From assembly GCA_026120035.1 (NCBI GenBank), contig JALRME010000007.1:1426001-1490000 (forward strand): a stretch of DNA of 64,000 nt, written 5' to 3'. Under the pieces are notes generated by a model that was given only the letters and a program-made list of their open reading frames with translations, had not been told where the DNA came from and searched no databases. Each line of letters opens with the position of its first letter. Position 1 is the first letter of the stretch. This document shows, piece after piece, positions 22,558 to 34,422 of the stretch. The position numbers and the translations under genes are program-made. This DNA comes from Coleophoma eucalyptorum. Its lineage: Eukaryota; Ascomycota; Leotiomycetes; Helotiales; Dermateaceae.

Positions 22558-25500
22558 ATGTCTGAGAACCAAGCCGCAATCAAAGAGAGTAACGTGATTA
22601 GGGAAAGGATGACTCAGGAGGCTGGACAACCTGAGAGAAGATTAGGATTGATTGTTCATGAAAAAGCATCGAGCGCTTCGCCAGCGTACGAGTGAGTACA
22701 CGGTTTCAGCGTTGAATTTTGAAGTTCATATTCTAATTCAATCAACTAAGTGTCATTGCAATACATGGCCTGAATGGCAATGCCGGCTTATGGGAAAGTA
22801 GTTCAGAAAATGGTACTTGGCTTAAGGATGTACTGTTCCCAACTAAGGAGGTCAGGATCATGACCTATGAATATGTTGGTCATGAGCGTTCTGGAGCCAT
22901 TTACACGAGGAATGGTATCAGGAACGAGGCATGCAGGCTTCTGTCACAACTGTCTGAAATGAGAGATAAGGACTCGGAGGTGTGTTAGGGATATTTGATG
23001 ATGAGAACTCTACTGAATCGTGCAGAAACAAGAACGACCTTTGATATTTATTGCTCACGACATTGGCGGCACGATTTTGAAACAGGTAGGCTTAAATCGT
23101 GCCTCCAGGGGACAAATTGATGACATATTCTATGAATAGGCCTTGGTACTTGCTGGCCTAGATCCGCAGAAGCGTAGTAACATCAACGACTTGACAGCTT
23201 CTCTTGTAAGCTTTTGGACAAAAGCTATCCTAGGCTTCATTGCTAATTTCTGTAGATATTCCTTGGGACCCCACATAGATGTATCAGCATACAAAATATG
23301 GAGGAGATGCTTATTCGACTCCTCTTAAGTGTTCCAGATAAAGCGCAGATTCCCCCTTTGCAAGTTGTCAGAGGCTTTGCCGAGACAATCGCCGAGATCA
23401 ATGGCTTGTTTGTTGATTCAAAGATGCTGATTCGACCGATAATTTTCAATCTGTATTCACTGCAGAAAGATCCAGCAGAAAGAGTAGGTATTTGAGTTCA
23501 TAGCAGACTGTCTAGTGGAGGTCGAGATCAGCGCTGACCACCTAATGTAGGTTTTTGACCAATATACAGCAACTTTTAATATTTCTTTTGAAAGCCGATC
23601 CGGGCAATGGTTCTCACACGGCAACCTTGTGAAAAGTTTAGAAACATACAGTGCAACCATTTCCGAGGTATTAGGAAAGGACCCATATCGTAAGTACAAT
23701 CTAGCTACGTTCTTCACCTAGGCTCATCTGTATCCTCTATAGCCCTGGATCTCAGGGAATCAATCAGGCAATATTTACCCATTATACAATCTCAGGCATC
23801 TCCAGTCCTTCCACTTACGGAGAACTTCTTGAAGTGTCCAATCCAATGGGTCGAGCAGAATGAAATATTTGTTCAATGGCAGGCCCAGAAGAAGAATGCC
23901 CTCTTACATTTTTATGGCACAAAAAATCTTCCCGAGGTGTCAAGATATATTTTCTACCATCTTGAGTCAAGTATAGACTTTACAAAGAGCTCCCATGCGG
24001 TAATTTACTTTGAATTCCGGAGACACGATTCACGCTACAATACCATCAAGGCAATGCTGGATACACTCCTAGCCCAGGTTTTGAGCCACTACAATTCTCT
24101 GACAAACCAGGGAGAAATATATATGTTCCAACGACTATTATTTTATCGTAGCTGGAACGCCCAAGATATACAATTAATACTTGAGTGTTTGCGTACCGCG
24201 GGCATATTTGATGACGTTACTTTTGTTATTGGTGGTCTGGATCTAGCTTTGGATGAGGCAAATAACTGGGTTTGGACTGCTCTTTTGCGCATACTAAAGT
24301 GTTCAGAAGCTCGCTACAGGGTAGTCATCACTAGCACAGGAAGCAAGGAGCTTCAGGATACCTTCTCTGGTTTTCCTAGTATCGATATCGATGTCGAATC
24401 AAAACCAAATTCTTCTGTGGATAGTCGACTTCCTGACCCTAGCCTTGCTACTTCGCAGATTATCCAAGCTCGCCCAGCCTTTCAACCTTTCAAGTCAAAG
24501 CTAAATGAGCTTCTTTCTCGGTACCATTCGCAACCTGAGCTACAGAAAATGGTCATTACTTGGCTTAAGCACTTTGAACCTCTGTCAGAATTGGCGATTC
24601 GACAAATGCTGGACTTGTTAATGCAGAGTACTCCTGAAGGAATCGCAGCTGCAGTCCTTGACTCGGTTGAAAAAGCCAAGAGACTCCGGGCAAAAAGATT
24701 AATTGCATGGTCCGTCTTCTCCTTAAGACCCTTAACAATTTGGGAACTTCAGACATTCTTCCCTCCCGAGGAGGATGCACACCAGTTCAACCCGAACGAT
24801 TGTGCTCTTGCCGACATCCGTAGCGAACTTGAACACACCTTCTGCAATCTCTTCTTTTTGAATGGAAATGAAGTTCAACTCATCCCTGGATTGAGCCTTG
24901 ACATATTCTTAGTATCAGATATATCTCAAGGTCAAGCCTGGTACAAATACGAAGATCGAAGTGCTGCTCATAGCCAGATTGTTCATGACTGCCTGCATCT
25001 GTTTTCTTGGCCAGATTCTGAGCAGCGCAGAAGAGATTATGAACAATTTGAGAAGGCCAAAAGCTCACCACTTTTTGAATCTCGTCTGGATGGCTATTCT
25101 TATGCTGCTAAGTTCTGGCCAACTCATCATGAGATCGCGATCTCAAGCCTACCGCTAGGAGTGAGTTCACATGACCTTGCGACTCAAGCTGTGATGGGAT
25201 TCTATAACAATGAAGAATCTCTTCGCCGATGGGCTGACGCATACTGGAGTTTTTCGAATCCTGTTGTCCGTTCAGAGACTCGATTGAAGTCACCTCTGTC
25301 TATCATCGGCGGATATGGGCCAGATTCTCTTGTTGCCCAGTATATAACGAACGAAAAGCAGGTCAGCACTTTTGCAACTGATTTCTCGGGGGCACTTATT
25401 GAATCAGCTCGGTATGGCAACCTTAAAAATGTCCAGTTCCTGCTGAATGCTCAAAAACACGACTCATTGTCGCTAAGTGACGCACTTACAGCCGCGGCTT

Positions 25501-28362
25501 CCTACGGAGATGAGCTTTTGTTGATAGAACTCATCAAACACTCACTGGCTTCTGAAACAAACTTCGACTGGCCACCAAATCTTATTGGCAGGGCGTCCTG
25601 GCTTGGGTTGGAATCAGCAGTAGCTCTTCTCGTCAAATCAGGAGCTGATGTTAACGCCCCTGATTCGCTACTTCAACAAAGCCCCCTCCACTTATCTGCT
25701 AGGCATAATCACGTAAACGTTGTAAAGATATTGCTCGATAGTAAGGCAAATATTGAAAGCAGGACCAAATTCAATACCAGCGTACTCCAACTTTCTTCCA
25801 CCTTCGGAAATAGCGCCGTCATCAAGCTACTGATTGACGCTGGAGCTGATCTGGAATATGGAGGCGATAATAGTGCCTTAGTATATGCATGCACTTATGG
25901 TAATCATGAGGCAGTTAAAGCATTGCTTGAGGGTGGTGTAAAGAGAAACTATGGAGAGGGATCAGGTGCACCGTTGATTATGGTTGTCAAAGAAGGCTAT
26001 GCGGAATGCTGCCGACTTCTTTTACATCATCATGGACCATCTACATATACTACTAAGGACTACAATGTAGCACTGTCATACGCTGTAGACAACGGCGACA
26101 TTGATGTTGTACGAACTCTCTTAGACATAGGTGCAGACCCTAACTTCAAGCACGGCGGTGCTTGGCCAATACTTGTACGGGCGGTTGATCGAAACAATGT
26201 CAAGTTGGTTGAGCTGCTTCTAGACAGAGGAAGCGAAATTGATAAGGTATTTGAACCGAGTGGTTATTCAGCTCTTTCCCGAGCTTCATCTCAGCGCTTC
26301 AAAGACGTAGCAAGTCTTCTCGTGAGCAGAGGCGCCGATGTCAATCGCGCTGGCTCCCTGGTATTTCCACCCATCTATCTGGCAGCCCGAAATGACGACT
26401 ATGCAATGGTGGAACTTCTCCTCAAAGCGGGCGCAGACCCGAATCTGTCAGGGGATGCAGAATGGCAAGCGCTTCACATGGCCTTTGACTTCCTAGAAAT
26501 TACTCGTTTACTTATTGCGGGTGGAGCGAATGTCAACCACGTCTCGGAAAGTGGTACTCCACTGCTTCTAGCTTCAAAATGGGGTTATTCTGAGATTATC
26601 AAAGTCTATCTTGAGCACAAAGCCGACTTGGAAATACAAGCACCGAGTGGACCTGATGCAGGTCATACCGCGCTCGATATGGCCGTCATTAAAAGCCAAG
26701 CTCCTGCCTTAAGGCTGTTACTTGAGGCAGGAGCAAATATCAGTCACAGATCCAACGCCAATAACTTTCCACTTCAGTATGTTATTACACGAAGCACGGA
26801 TGAAAAAAGCTCCGAAGATTGCCTAAGGATGCTGCTTGAATACAGGCCTCCTTTGGATTTGCGTGACGACATCGGATACACTGCGCTTGGGAGTATTTTG
26901 CAGAAGACACCTGTCTCCTTGCTCCGGCTTCTCGTAAATGCTGGTGCACCCCTCGAGGCTTCCACCAAAGAAGGCATCACCCCACTCGGACGGGCAGTTG
27001 TAGTGAACAACATTGATGCCTTGAAATATCTTATTTCTAAAAAGGCAGTTATTGATGCCCCAGGTAGCAAATGGGGTGGGCCTCTACATATGGCCTGCCG
27101 ATATGGAACTTTGGAGATCGTAAAGATCCTCGTTGATGGAGGAGCGGATGTAAACCTACTCTGCCGAGGAGTTCCTGGAACTCCGCTGCAATCTGCGTAC
27201 TATCGAGACGCAGAAGATGAAGATGAGGCAGTCAAGAAGAACCAAATTCTAAAGTATCTTCTAGAGGAAGCCAAAGTTGATGTAAACATATATGGAGGAC
27301 AGTTTGGATGTGCTTTAAGCGTATCAATTTTGAAAGGGACATTGGAAATGTCCAAGTTTCTACTTGAAAATGGCGCTTCTTCCGACGTGGAGGATGAAAT
27401 GAGACGCCGAGCCATCCATCTTGCGTGCCTACATACTGTGGAACATATTCAGCTGCTACTCGATGCCGGAGAAGACTTGACACCTGTGGATAAATTAGGC
27501 AGAACACCACTGCATTACGCTGTTATCAGTGGACGAGTTGATGTAGTTGAGCGTGTCCTCAGTCTCTCGGAGGGGACTGTAGATATTCCTGATATTGATA
27601 ATTGGACTCCTCTACTTTGGGCCGCAAGAGTGAGCGACAGATGGGGTACAAAGATTGATAAGCAGCACGAAATCATAGAATTGCTGATCTCCCGTGGGGC
27701 AGACCCATGGATCAGAGGTTTGGGTCTTGATAGAGAATGGTCGGCCCTCAAGATCGCAAGATATCACGGAGCCAGTGAAGAAATTGTCAACCTTCTCACA
27801 CCTAAGAATAAAACACGTCAACGTCATGATGGTGAGGAAGAAGTATGGGACGAGAGGTTCCACATGTCGAGAAAAGCACACACGGCAGATGGCGGATTCT
27901 GCGATGCTTGCTTGCTGGTACGTACACAGATCAAACTTCCAATATCTTAATATCCGAATTTCTATGATTGAACCTACTTACATGATTATCTAGGCACTCT
28001 GGGGCACATATTTTAGTTGCCAAACTTGCCTCGACTTTTGTTTGTGTTTTAAGTGTTATCGCTCACGGGATACTCTACATCCCGGTCATCCATTCCAGGA
28101 CACTGATGTTGAGTATGAAGTAAGCGAGACTAAAGATAGCGAGAAACCAGTGGACCAAACGCCCAGTCCCGTTGATGATACTGCCACGGTAGTTGAAAGC
28201 GACAACGGAGATGAGGATAGTGATGAGGATGAAGCAGAAAACAAAACTTCAGCCGACAGTGTTGGCGGTGAGAAGCAGGTAGATGAGCACGACGATGATG
28301 ATGGCGACGACGATGATGATGAGGATGCTGATGAGAGCGACGATAGCAGCGATAATAACTAG
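22558..28362 (+). CDS. NLR-like protein: degenerate SesB-type hydrolase, NACHT-like region, ankyrin array, ZZ finger
   Basis: Eight exons: 22558-22691, 22751-22979, 23026-23085, 23140-23205, 23256-23483, 23551-23689, 23743-27917, 27994-28362; 1799 residues. Residues 1-200 match the SesB-type alpha/beta hydrolase of fungal NLRs (VIAIHGLNG, FLGTPHR at 165-171), but the nucleophile elbow reads AHDIGG, with Asp133 where GHSLGG-type proteins have Ser. Residues about 310-560 align in order and spacing with NACHT, yet the P-loop position reads LLHFYGTKNL (Gly344), without GxxxxGK[ST]; a Walker B-like FVIGGLDLALDEA follows. Ankyrin repeats fill about 720-1620. The end is a ZZ zinc finger (C1672, C1675, C1686, C1689, C1695, C1698, H1706, H1709) and an Asp-rich tail. 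Fungal NLRs mediate non-self recognition and cell death; this copy may be a scaffold or pseudo-receptor. The ZZ finger is complete only after removing the 76-nt intron 27918-27993. Confidence 0.88.
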
Positions 28363-28478
28363 TCAGCGCCCAGGTGATTGAGTTGGGTACAAGGGCGAGG
28401 ACATGTATGATAAGCGACGAATGAGGATACAGAAGCAAAACTTTTCTAGAGCTCAGCTTCCTCAAGTAGTTGTTATTC

Positions 28479-30191
28479 CTACTCAATCTCCTGTAATTCA
28501 CCCTTCTCCGCGTCGATTTTAATGCCAATTTTCCGTAACTTTGGAAGTGAGTCCGACCCGCCTTCTGTAAACAGGAAATCGATGTCCTCGAGGGTCTTAT
28601 TGCTGGTCTCTGGGTAGAAGAAATAGAAGATCGGGATGAATGCAAACTATATCATTGTCAATACTGTCACCGAAAAGACTAGACTAGAAGGGCGTACATT
28701 TGTGGCCATGAAGATGAGATACGCCTTCCACTGTAGACGGTTGATGAGAACGGGTGTAATCATGACGATTGTGAAGTTCCAAAGCCAGTTGCTACTAATC
28801 CCCACTGCAGTACCTTTGGAACGGGCTTCAAGGGGCAGGATTTCAGGAACATAAACCCAGGGGACGCAGTTCACACTTGCACCGAAGATGAGCATGTATG
28901 TGAAAAAGAAAGCAACCGACGCTGATGCTGTGGCTGCCCCCTTGACACTAAGAAGAATAGCGATCATCATCATGGAGATGCCCAAGCCGGCACATCCCCA
29001 GAACATTGTCTTGCGACGACCCATACGGTCAAGGAAAAAGGAGGGGATCAGTGACCCGAACATGAACATCATGTTGATACAGCCGCCAAGTATCTGTGCG
29101 AGTTTTGCACTCATGCCAACATTTTGCACGAGTACAGCTTAAGTCTGTCCGTTAGCGACTGTGTCGACCATGAGGAAAATACGTACAGGGGATATAGTAG
29201 ACGACTAAGTTGATTCCTCCAACTTGATTCATGAATTGCACGCCCCATGCAAGAAGCACACGGCGACCAGTGCGAACTGAATCCCTCTTCAATATATTAC
29301 GCCACTGGAATTTACCATTTCGCTCTTCTAGTTCAATGGCCTCTATGATCTGAGTCGTCTCGTGGACGATCAGTTCATCGCTAGGAGATTTGTCATAGAC
29401 TATGCAGAGCACCTGTACAGCTTCTTCTGCTCTATCGTGGTAGTATAGCCATCGTGGAGATTCTGGGAGACCGAATACGATAACTATGACGAAGACAGCG
29501 AAGATGATCTGCATTGCTAGGGGAAGACGCCATGCAATAGAACCTGACGTAAAAGACATCCCAAAGTCAAACCAGCTTCAAATAATGTTAGTTTAAAATG
29601 TGTACTATTAGCGAGGATCCAAGAACTCACTATGCAATGGTAATGCCTACGCCGACAAAGAGAACTTCGGCAGACACAAGTCTTCCTCGCATATTAGCTT
29701 GACAGAGCTCGGACTGATACATCGGAACTGTAGATGTCTCTAATCCAGTTCCCATTCCAGTGACAATTCTTCCAATAATCAGGTGTGCAAGTGAGTATGC
29801 GCTGGCTTGTAGTATCGCGCCGACAATGATAGTGGAAGCCGCAAGCCATATAACCTTTCTTCTACCAAGTGGATTGCCAATAACGAAGTTGACTATTAAT
29901 TTATGTTGATATATACCATAGTACGTGGGAGTCAGGATCATCTCGTGCTCACTTACTACAACAGCCCAATAAACAACCCAGATTATAAGAACTAACAATA
30001 ATGCCGGTTATTGTATCGTCCGGATGGCCAAATTGATCAAGCCAATTCTGATTCTGCAGGATACCTCCAAAAACACCTTGGTCGTAGCCAAAAAGAGTGA
30101 AGGCAAGAAGACAGCAACCGCTAACTGCCACCTGAAGAGACTTTCCATGGCCAAACCACGGCTGCATTTTGAAAGGTGATGACACCTGCAT
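28479..30191 (-). CDS. MFS sugar transporter
   Basis: Five exons on the minus strand: 29957-30191, 29631-29892, 29187-29575, 28698-29137, 28479-28646 (introns 49-64 nt), 497 residues. Sugar-porter hallmarks are present: FGYDQGVFGG in helix 1, NPLGRRKVIW between helices 2 and 3, ELCQANMRGRLVS, the PESPRWL motif in the central loop, NQVGGINLVVYYIP in helix 7, DRMGRRKTM and PWVYVPEI, closing with FYFFYPETSNKTLEDID. It should be a proton-coupled hexose or related sugar importer in the plasma membrane; the exact sugar cannot be told. The stop lies 117 bp from the convergent NLR-like gene. Three CreA-type motifs sit within 190 bp upstream of the start. Confidence 0.93.
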
Positions 30192-31869
30192 TTTGACGTT
30201 TGTAGGACGACGATAATGCTAATCTGATAGTGATTATAAACTTGAACAATGTTTCTGGACAATAAAATCCACCATGATCGAGGAGCTGCATTTAAATAAA
30301 TCTTATCCCCCACAAAGGCAGGGAACCTTCTTCCGAGATCTAGGTCGGCAAACGTGGGGAAGAGGGCGAATCCGGGGAAGATCTTAAGATAATTTCCGAG
30401 CTATTTTCTCATTACATTGGCTGTGAGGAGAAGTAGTGCGGATATGCAACAAGTGACGTGATCTTTGAGCAAATACCTATTAAGATCAACGCGACTGTCC
30501 TTCGGCTTCCCGGATTAGGGTCGAGCGCGTGCATCACGTACATTGGCCTACATGCATATGACAGGAAATCTTACTTCTGTCAACGCGATGTGCTTCGTTT
30601 GTAACTGCCCAATACACTTATCGGGAAGCTTGTAGCTCCCTTGTTGTGGTCGCCTACTCCTCTAGGAAGTTATAACCCGGGCATCATTGCGCAGTTGAAT
30701 AGATCTTCGACCTTTATTCCAATGTAAAGTTCTGACAAGCTATTTTCCTGGAAATCCTCAAAGTTTTGTGGTTATCACCTATGCCGACATATCCCCGCCT
30801 GGTCGTATTTCTCAACAATAATGAGTTTGTGCAGCCTCGGGTCTTGCCCCCGCTGCAAAGTCGACGCGGGGTAGCACTCATCAATAGACAAATATGTATC
30901 CCGAGACAAATGAAACAGGATTTAACTAGATGAGCTTTCCTGTAACATCTTGCCAGTTATTACTCGGGTCACTGTAAAGGTGTTATCGGCCAAAGTCCTG
31001 TGCGGAGAAGCAAAACCTATGATTGCAGGGTTGCGATATATCACAAGCGCATCAGGACATATTTGAAAGGTGTCAGATGAGCAAGTCATGACTCTTACCT
31101 TTCTGACTATTTCTGTCCACTTTTTACATTCTGATAAATCATCAGCATACATGGGTTGTCTTTCCAGCTGGTTTTCCAACGACATTTCATTACCTTTGGC
31201 TCGCTCATACCATGCCTGTTGGTAGGTACGTTCATAATGAACACCATCCACAGTCCTAATCTCCACTGGCATGCGGTCCCTTGACACCAATGTCTCTAGT
31301 GAAGCTATTCCTATAATTTTAAGTCCTTTCAAAATCCAAATCTCCTCGGTCTCTAATTTCGAAACGCCCTGTCGATGCTCGAACCACGTGCGCCAGAGGC
31401 ATCAAAAAGGTTGTTAGCACTTGAGCGAATGACGATGCGATAGATAGGCAATTATCGTTGAAACAACGATCGAGGCTTTATTTAAAAGCATGTGTAGATC
31501 TAGTTCTTACACATATAAGGTTCAAGGGCGCAGTTAGTCTCTTGAACTACGAAAGTGATGCGCAAAAATCAGCATCTAGATCTTGAAAGCTACCAAGCTA
31601 GTACTTAGCCTTGCCACTATCAAGCTAGTACTCAGATTTCCTGATAAGGTTCTGGAGCAAGACAGATTCCCATATAGCCAGACAAATTGCCACATGTTTC
31701 AACTATTAACTTTTGGTAATCCCATACCGCTCGACTACCTCTAGATAAGCTCAGTTCCTTGGACTCTTAATCGCTACAATTCTACCAAACGGGCCAATCC
31801 TGCCAGAATATCGACCTTGATCTAGTAATAAGTCTATTGGTAGGACCGAATCATTCTAACCTGCACATA
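30192..31869. other. Gene-poor interval between sugar transporter and small unknown gene
   Basis: About 1.7 kb. A minus-strand open frame with first ATG near 31272 and stop at 30922 could encode 116 residues, with a segment reading CPDALVIYRNPAIIGFASPH, but it matches no family I know and lacks splice or context support. It may be a relic. The sugar transporter promoter occupies the left part. Confidence 0.4.
30308..30377. promoter_or_regulatory. Cluster of CreA-like motifs upstream of the sugar transporter
   Basis: GTGGGG at 30354-30359, CCGGGG at 30372-30377 and an inverted GTGGGG (CCCCAC) at 30308-30313. All fit the CreA/Mig1-type consensus SYGGRG for carbon catabolite repression (established knowledge). 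Binding is inferred. Confidence 0.5.
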
Positions 31870-32334
31870 ATGACGTTATGCTTCCTGCTCGTTGGTATTG
31901 CATGGGATCAGTACGATGCGCTTGTCGGCGCAGAAAAGGCAGAAGAAATGATCGCAAAGGTCAAAGCTGCTTTGGCACGCGATGAAGAGCAATTCAGAGA
32001 TGCTGGATTAGATTACCGATTCCTAGACTATGCACCTGGAGAGAGCATGGAGCGATTGGCTAAGGTGCTCGAGGAAAAGGAATGGTCTGGCGTATGCATG
32101 TGAGTGGCTTTATGAGCTCAGCCCCACTCAGCTCAACATAAGTATAGGTGACTGATCTGAGGTAGAGGGATCGGCATACGTGCAAATAGACAGTTCACAC
32201 CGCTCTTCGAATCCCTCATCAATACCGTGCGAGAGAAATCTCCCAACTCGAAGCTCCTTTTCAATACTCAACCGGACGACACGATTGAAGCAGTGAAGAG
32301 ATTGTTTCCGGAAGCGGGCAATTCGAAGAAATAG
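31870..32334 (+). CDS. Small uncharacterised fungal protein, flavodoxin-like fold suspected
   Basis: Two exons: 31870-32099 and 32166-32334, intron 66 nt (GTGAGT to GGTAG), 132 residues from ATG 31870. The order is beta strand (TLCFLLVGIAW), helix with many Lys/Glu (AEEMIAKVKAALARDEEQF), strand (YRFLDYAPG), helix, strand (WSGVCIGIGIRANRQ), helix (LFESLINTVREKSP), strand (KLLFNTQPDDT) and a last helix. This alternating pattern with GIGIR after the third strand recalls a family of roughly 130-residue fungal proteins of unknown function. It has no signal peptide. No biochemical role can be given. Confidence 0.72.
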
Positions 32335-33133
32335 GTCTTGCTGTTTGTTTTTGATCTACGAATTAAGGTAGTGTGGAGTGCTAGCCCCTATCCCGAAAAT
32401 TATAATCACAATAATGCAAACAATTCATGTATCACAACTTCGAAACTTATACAAAAGCCTTTTAAGTGCGTCAACAAAAATGTTACAATTTATACGAACG
32501 ATTTTGCTCCTCCTGAGCAGAATTTATATATTGACTTGAAATTGAGCTTTTATCCACGTGGCTATAGTTCAAGATAAACACCTAGAGATAACGACAAAAT
32601 GTAGGTGGCAGCATACCCAACCTTGGGTATGATGTATAGGATAATCAAAGAATAAGTACGCTAGTAACACTCGCAAGTCATCATAGTCCCTTATCAAGTT
32701 CGAATAAACCATGCACGTATACGCAAAATCTTATCATGAAAATTAAGTATCAAAGTTAGGTATAGTATTTATATAATCCTATGCTACTCCAAAATATAGT
32801 CTATTATATCTTTAAGCGTCAAACGCTAGTACGGATAGGGCTATAACCTCCTATAAAACGAAGTAATTATTAAAAAAATAAGCTTATAGTCTGCTAAGAC
32901 AGAAAAACTTGCTTTCTGTTAAAACGGGTCCAAAGTCAGAGGCATGGATGTAAAGAAATATCAGGCGGCAAGGACATTGGAGGAACTCATGATGATAGCG
33001 GCACATAGTGAGACCAAGAATTATTTTTAAAATCGTGTAACTGGACAAAAGTAAAGGCTTTTAATAAAAGAATATATTTTGATGTTTATTCGTAGCTCCC
33101 TTATGATTTCCGAGTAGAACTTGAACCCCAATT
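32335..33133. other. AT-rich interval, possible mutated repeat relic
   Basis: About 800 bp, unusually AT-rich from roughly 32400 to 33080 with many TA steps and dense stops in all frames. No terminal repeats are visible. The composition would fit an old transposon fragment altered by repeat-induced point mutation, which is inference only. Confidence 0.35.
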
Positions 33134-34422
33134 CTATACATGGTTCCTTTCTTCCTCTTGCTTGTAATTAACTTGCCACTGCGTTTGAACTGTGATAAAT
33201 TTAGACGCTTTGTCCCGAGAACCCTGGTCTTTAGAGTATGCTAATATTTGGACATTTGTATCGCCATCCACCGGTCGCAGTTGAATATCGGAGGAATCGT
33301 CGTCGAGCTCCTCGAATGGTCGAGCCTCGCTGCTCACGGCTGCCTTCTTGGAGAAACCACCAGTGGCTGCATCTGAGAGATTATAATGTGAAGGAGGCTC
33401 GGAGCCTGGATTGCCGCCAAACAAAGGTCGGAGGAATGGGACGCAGGCTAAAATGATGGCAACGGTAGGCTCAATACCAGACAATACCGTCGCAAGTAAA
33501 CCTGAGGATGTCATGTCTGCAAATTCTAAACTGGGTAACATTGTTTGGCGGTATATAGTAATGCCACAAGTACTAATAGTTGGCAAATTAGCACAGATTT
33601 CATCATGTAATTGTCGATTTTGTACTCACATGATACCGATACTGAACATTCCAAGAAGCACTAGCTTTTTTTGAAGTCGCATCTGTAAATTATAGAAAAA
33701 AGGCATCGGAAGGGCAAGAATCGCGACATCGGTAATGACGTTAATGATGCCCAGCCACATGTAATACGACGGTTGACTGCCACAATGTCCATCGATCGTT
33801 TTATTCCAGTTGTACTTAAAGGGCTGGCAAAGTGCTAAAGCAGCAATAATGGAACTCGCGTTCCATAGGATGATGATAACGCCTATAATTCGAGCCGGTA
33901 GCATGAGATCTCGGATCGGTATAATGGCGGTGTACATGAGAAGCACGGATAACTTGCTAAAGCAGATGCACGCGTTCCACAGAATGGGGAACGCTGTGAT
34001 TCCCTGGGAAAATCTTTAGTAAATTGTATGAAAGCACTTGAGAATAGACTTTATTACCTTGAAGAAAGACACCAAAACGCTGGCGCCAAATCTTTCCTCA
34101 ATATCTACGACATGAAATCCAAATCCGCCCACGCAGACCATGGCCAAGTCGTCAACATGAAGCCCAAAACTGAACAGCTGTGCAAAATTTCAGCATCATG
34201 ACTATGGTATTCGAGTTTTGAAGAAATTGTTCAACATACCCATGCCGCAATAATGCAATAATCACTCCAGTCCATTGACCTTCCCATTAAACGTTTGGAG
34301 AGCAAGCGCAAAAACACAAACACCGTCGAAAAGAAAATGCACAAAGACGAGGCAGTGAGTGCACCAATCTGGCCCGAGTTTTCGATCGGGATCGGCCATT
34401 CGTAGGTCGTCGTGGTGGACAT
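33134..34422 (-). CDS. Fungal rhodopsin-domain integral membrane protein (PTH11-related)
   Basis: Four exons on the minus strand: 34240-34422, 34058-34177, 33630-34003, 33134-33572 (introns 54-62 nt), 371 residues. Seven hydrophobic segments are visible, starting with LTASSLCIFFSTVFVFLRLL. The family motifs are WSDYCIIAAW at the end of helix 2, WNACICFSKLSVLLMYTAI in helix 3, CQPFKYNW and GHCG in the second outer loop, and SIGIITCGITIYRQ. The C-terminal 100 residues are polar and cytosolic. There is no CFEM domain at the N-terminus, unlike PTH11 itself. Proteins of this family are often called GPCR-like; ligand and signalling are unknown for nearly all of them. Confidence 0.88.

Noticed and set aside
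28130..28645. 171-codon minus-strand frame rich in His and Arg
   Set aside because: It is the complement of the Asp-rich tail of the NLR-like gene and the end of the sugar transporter.
30922..31272. 116-residue minus-strand frame
   Set aside because: No family match and no supporting context; kept only as a remark on the interval.
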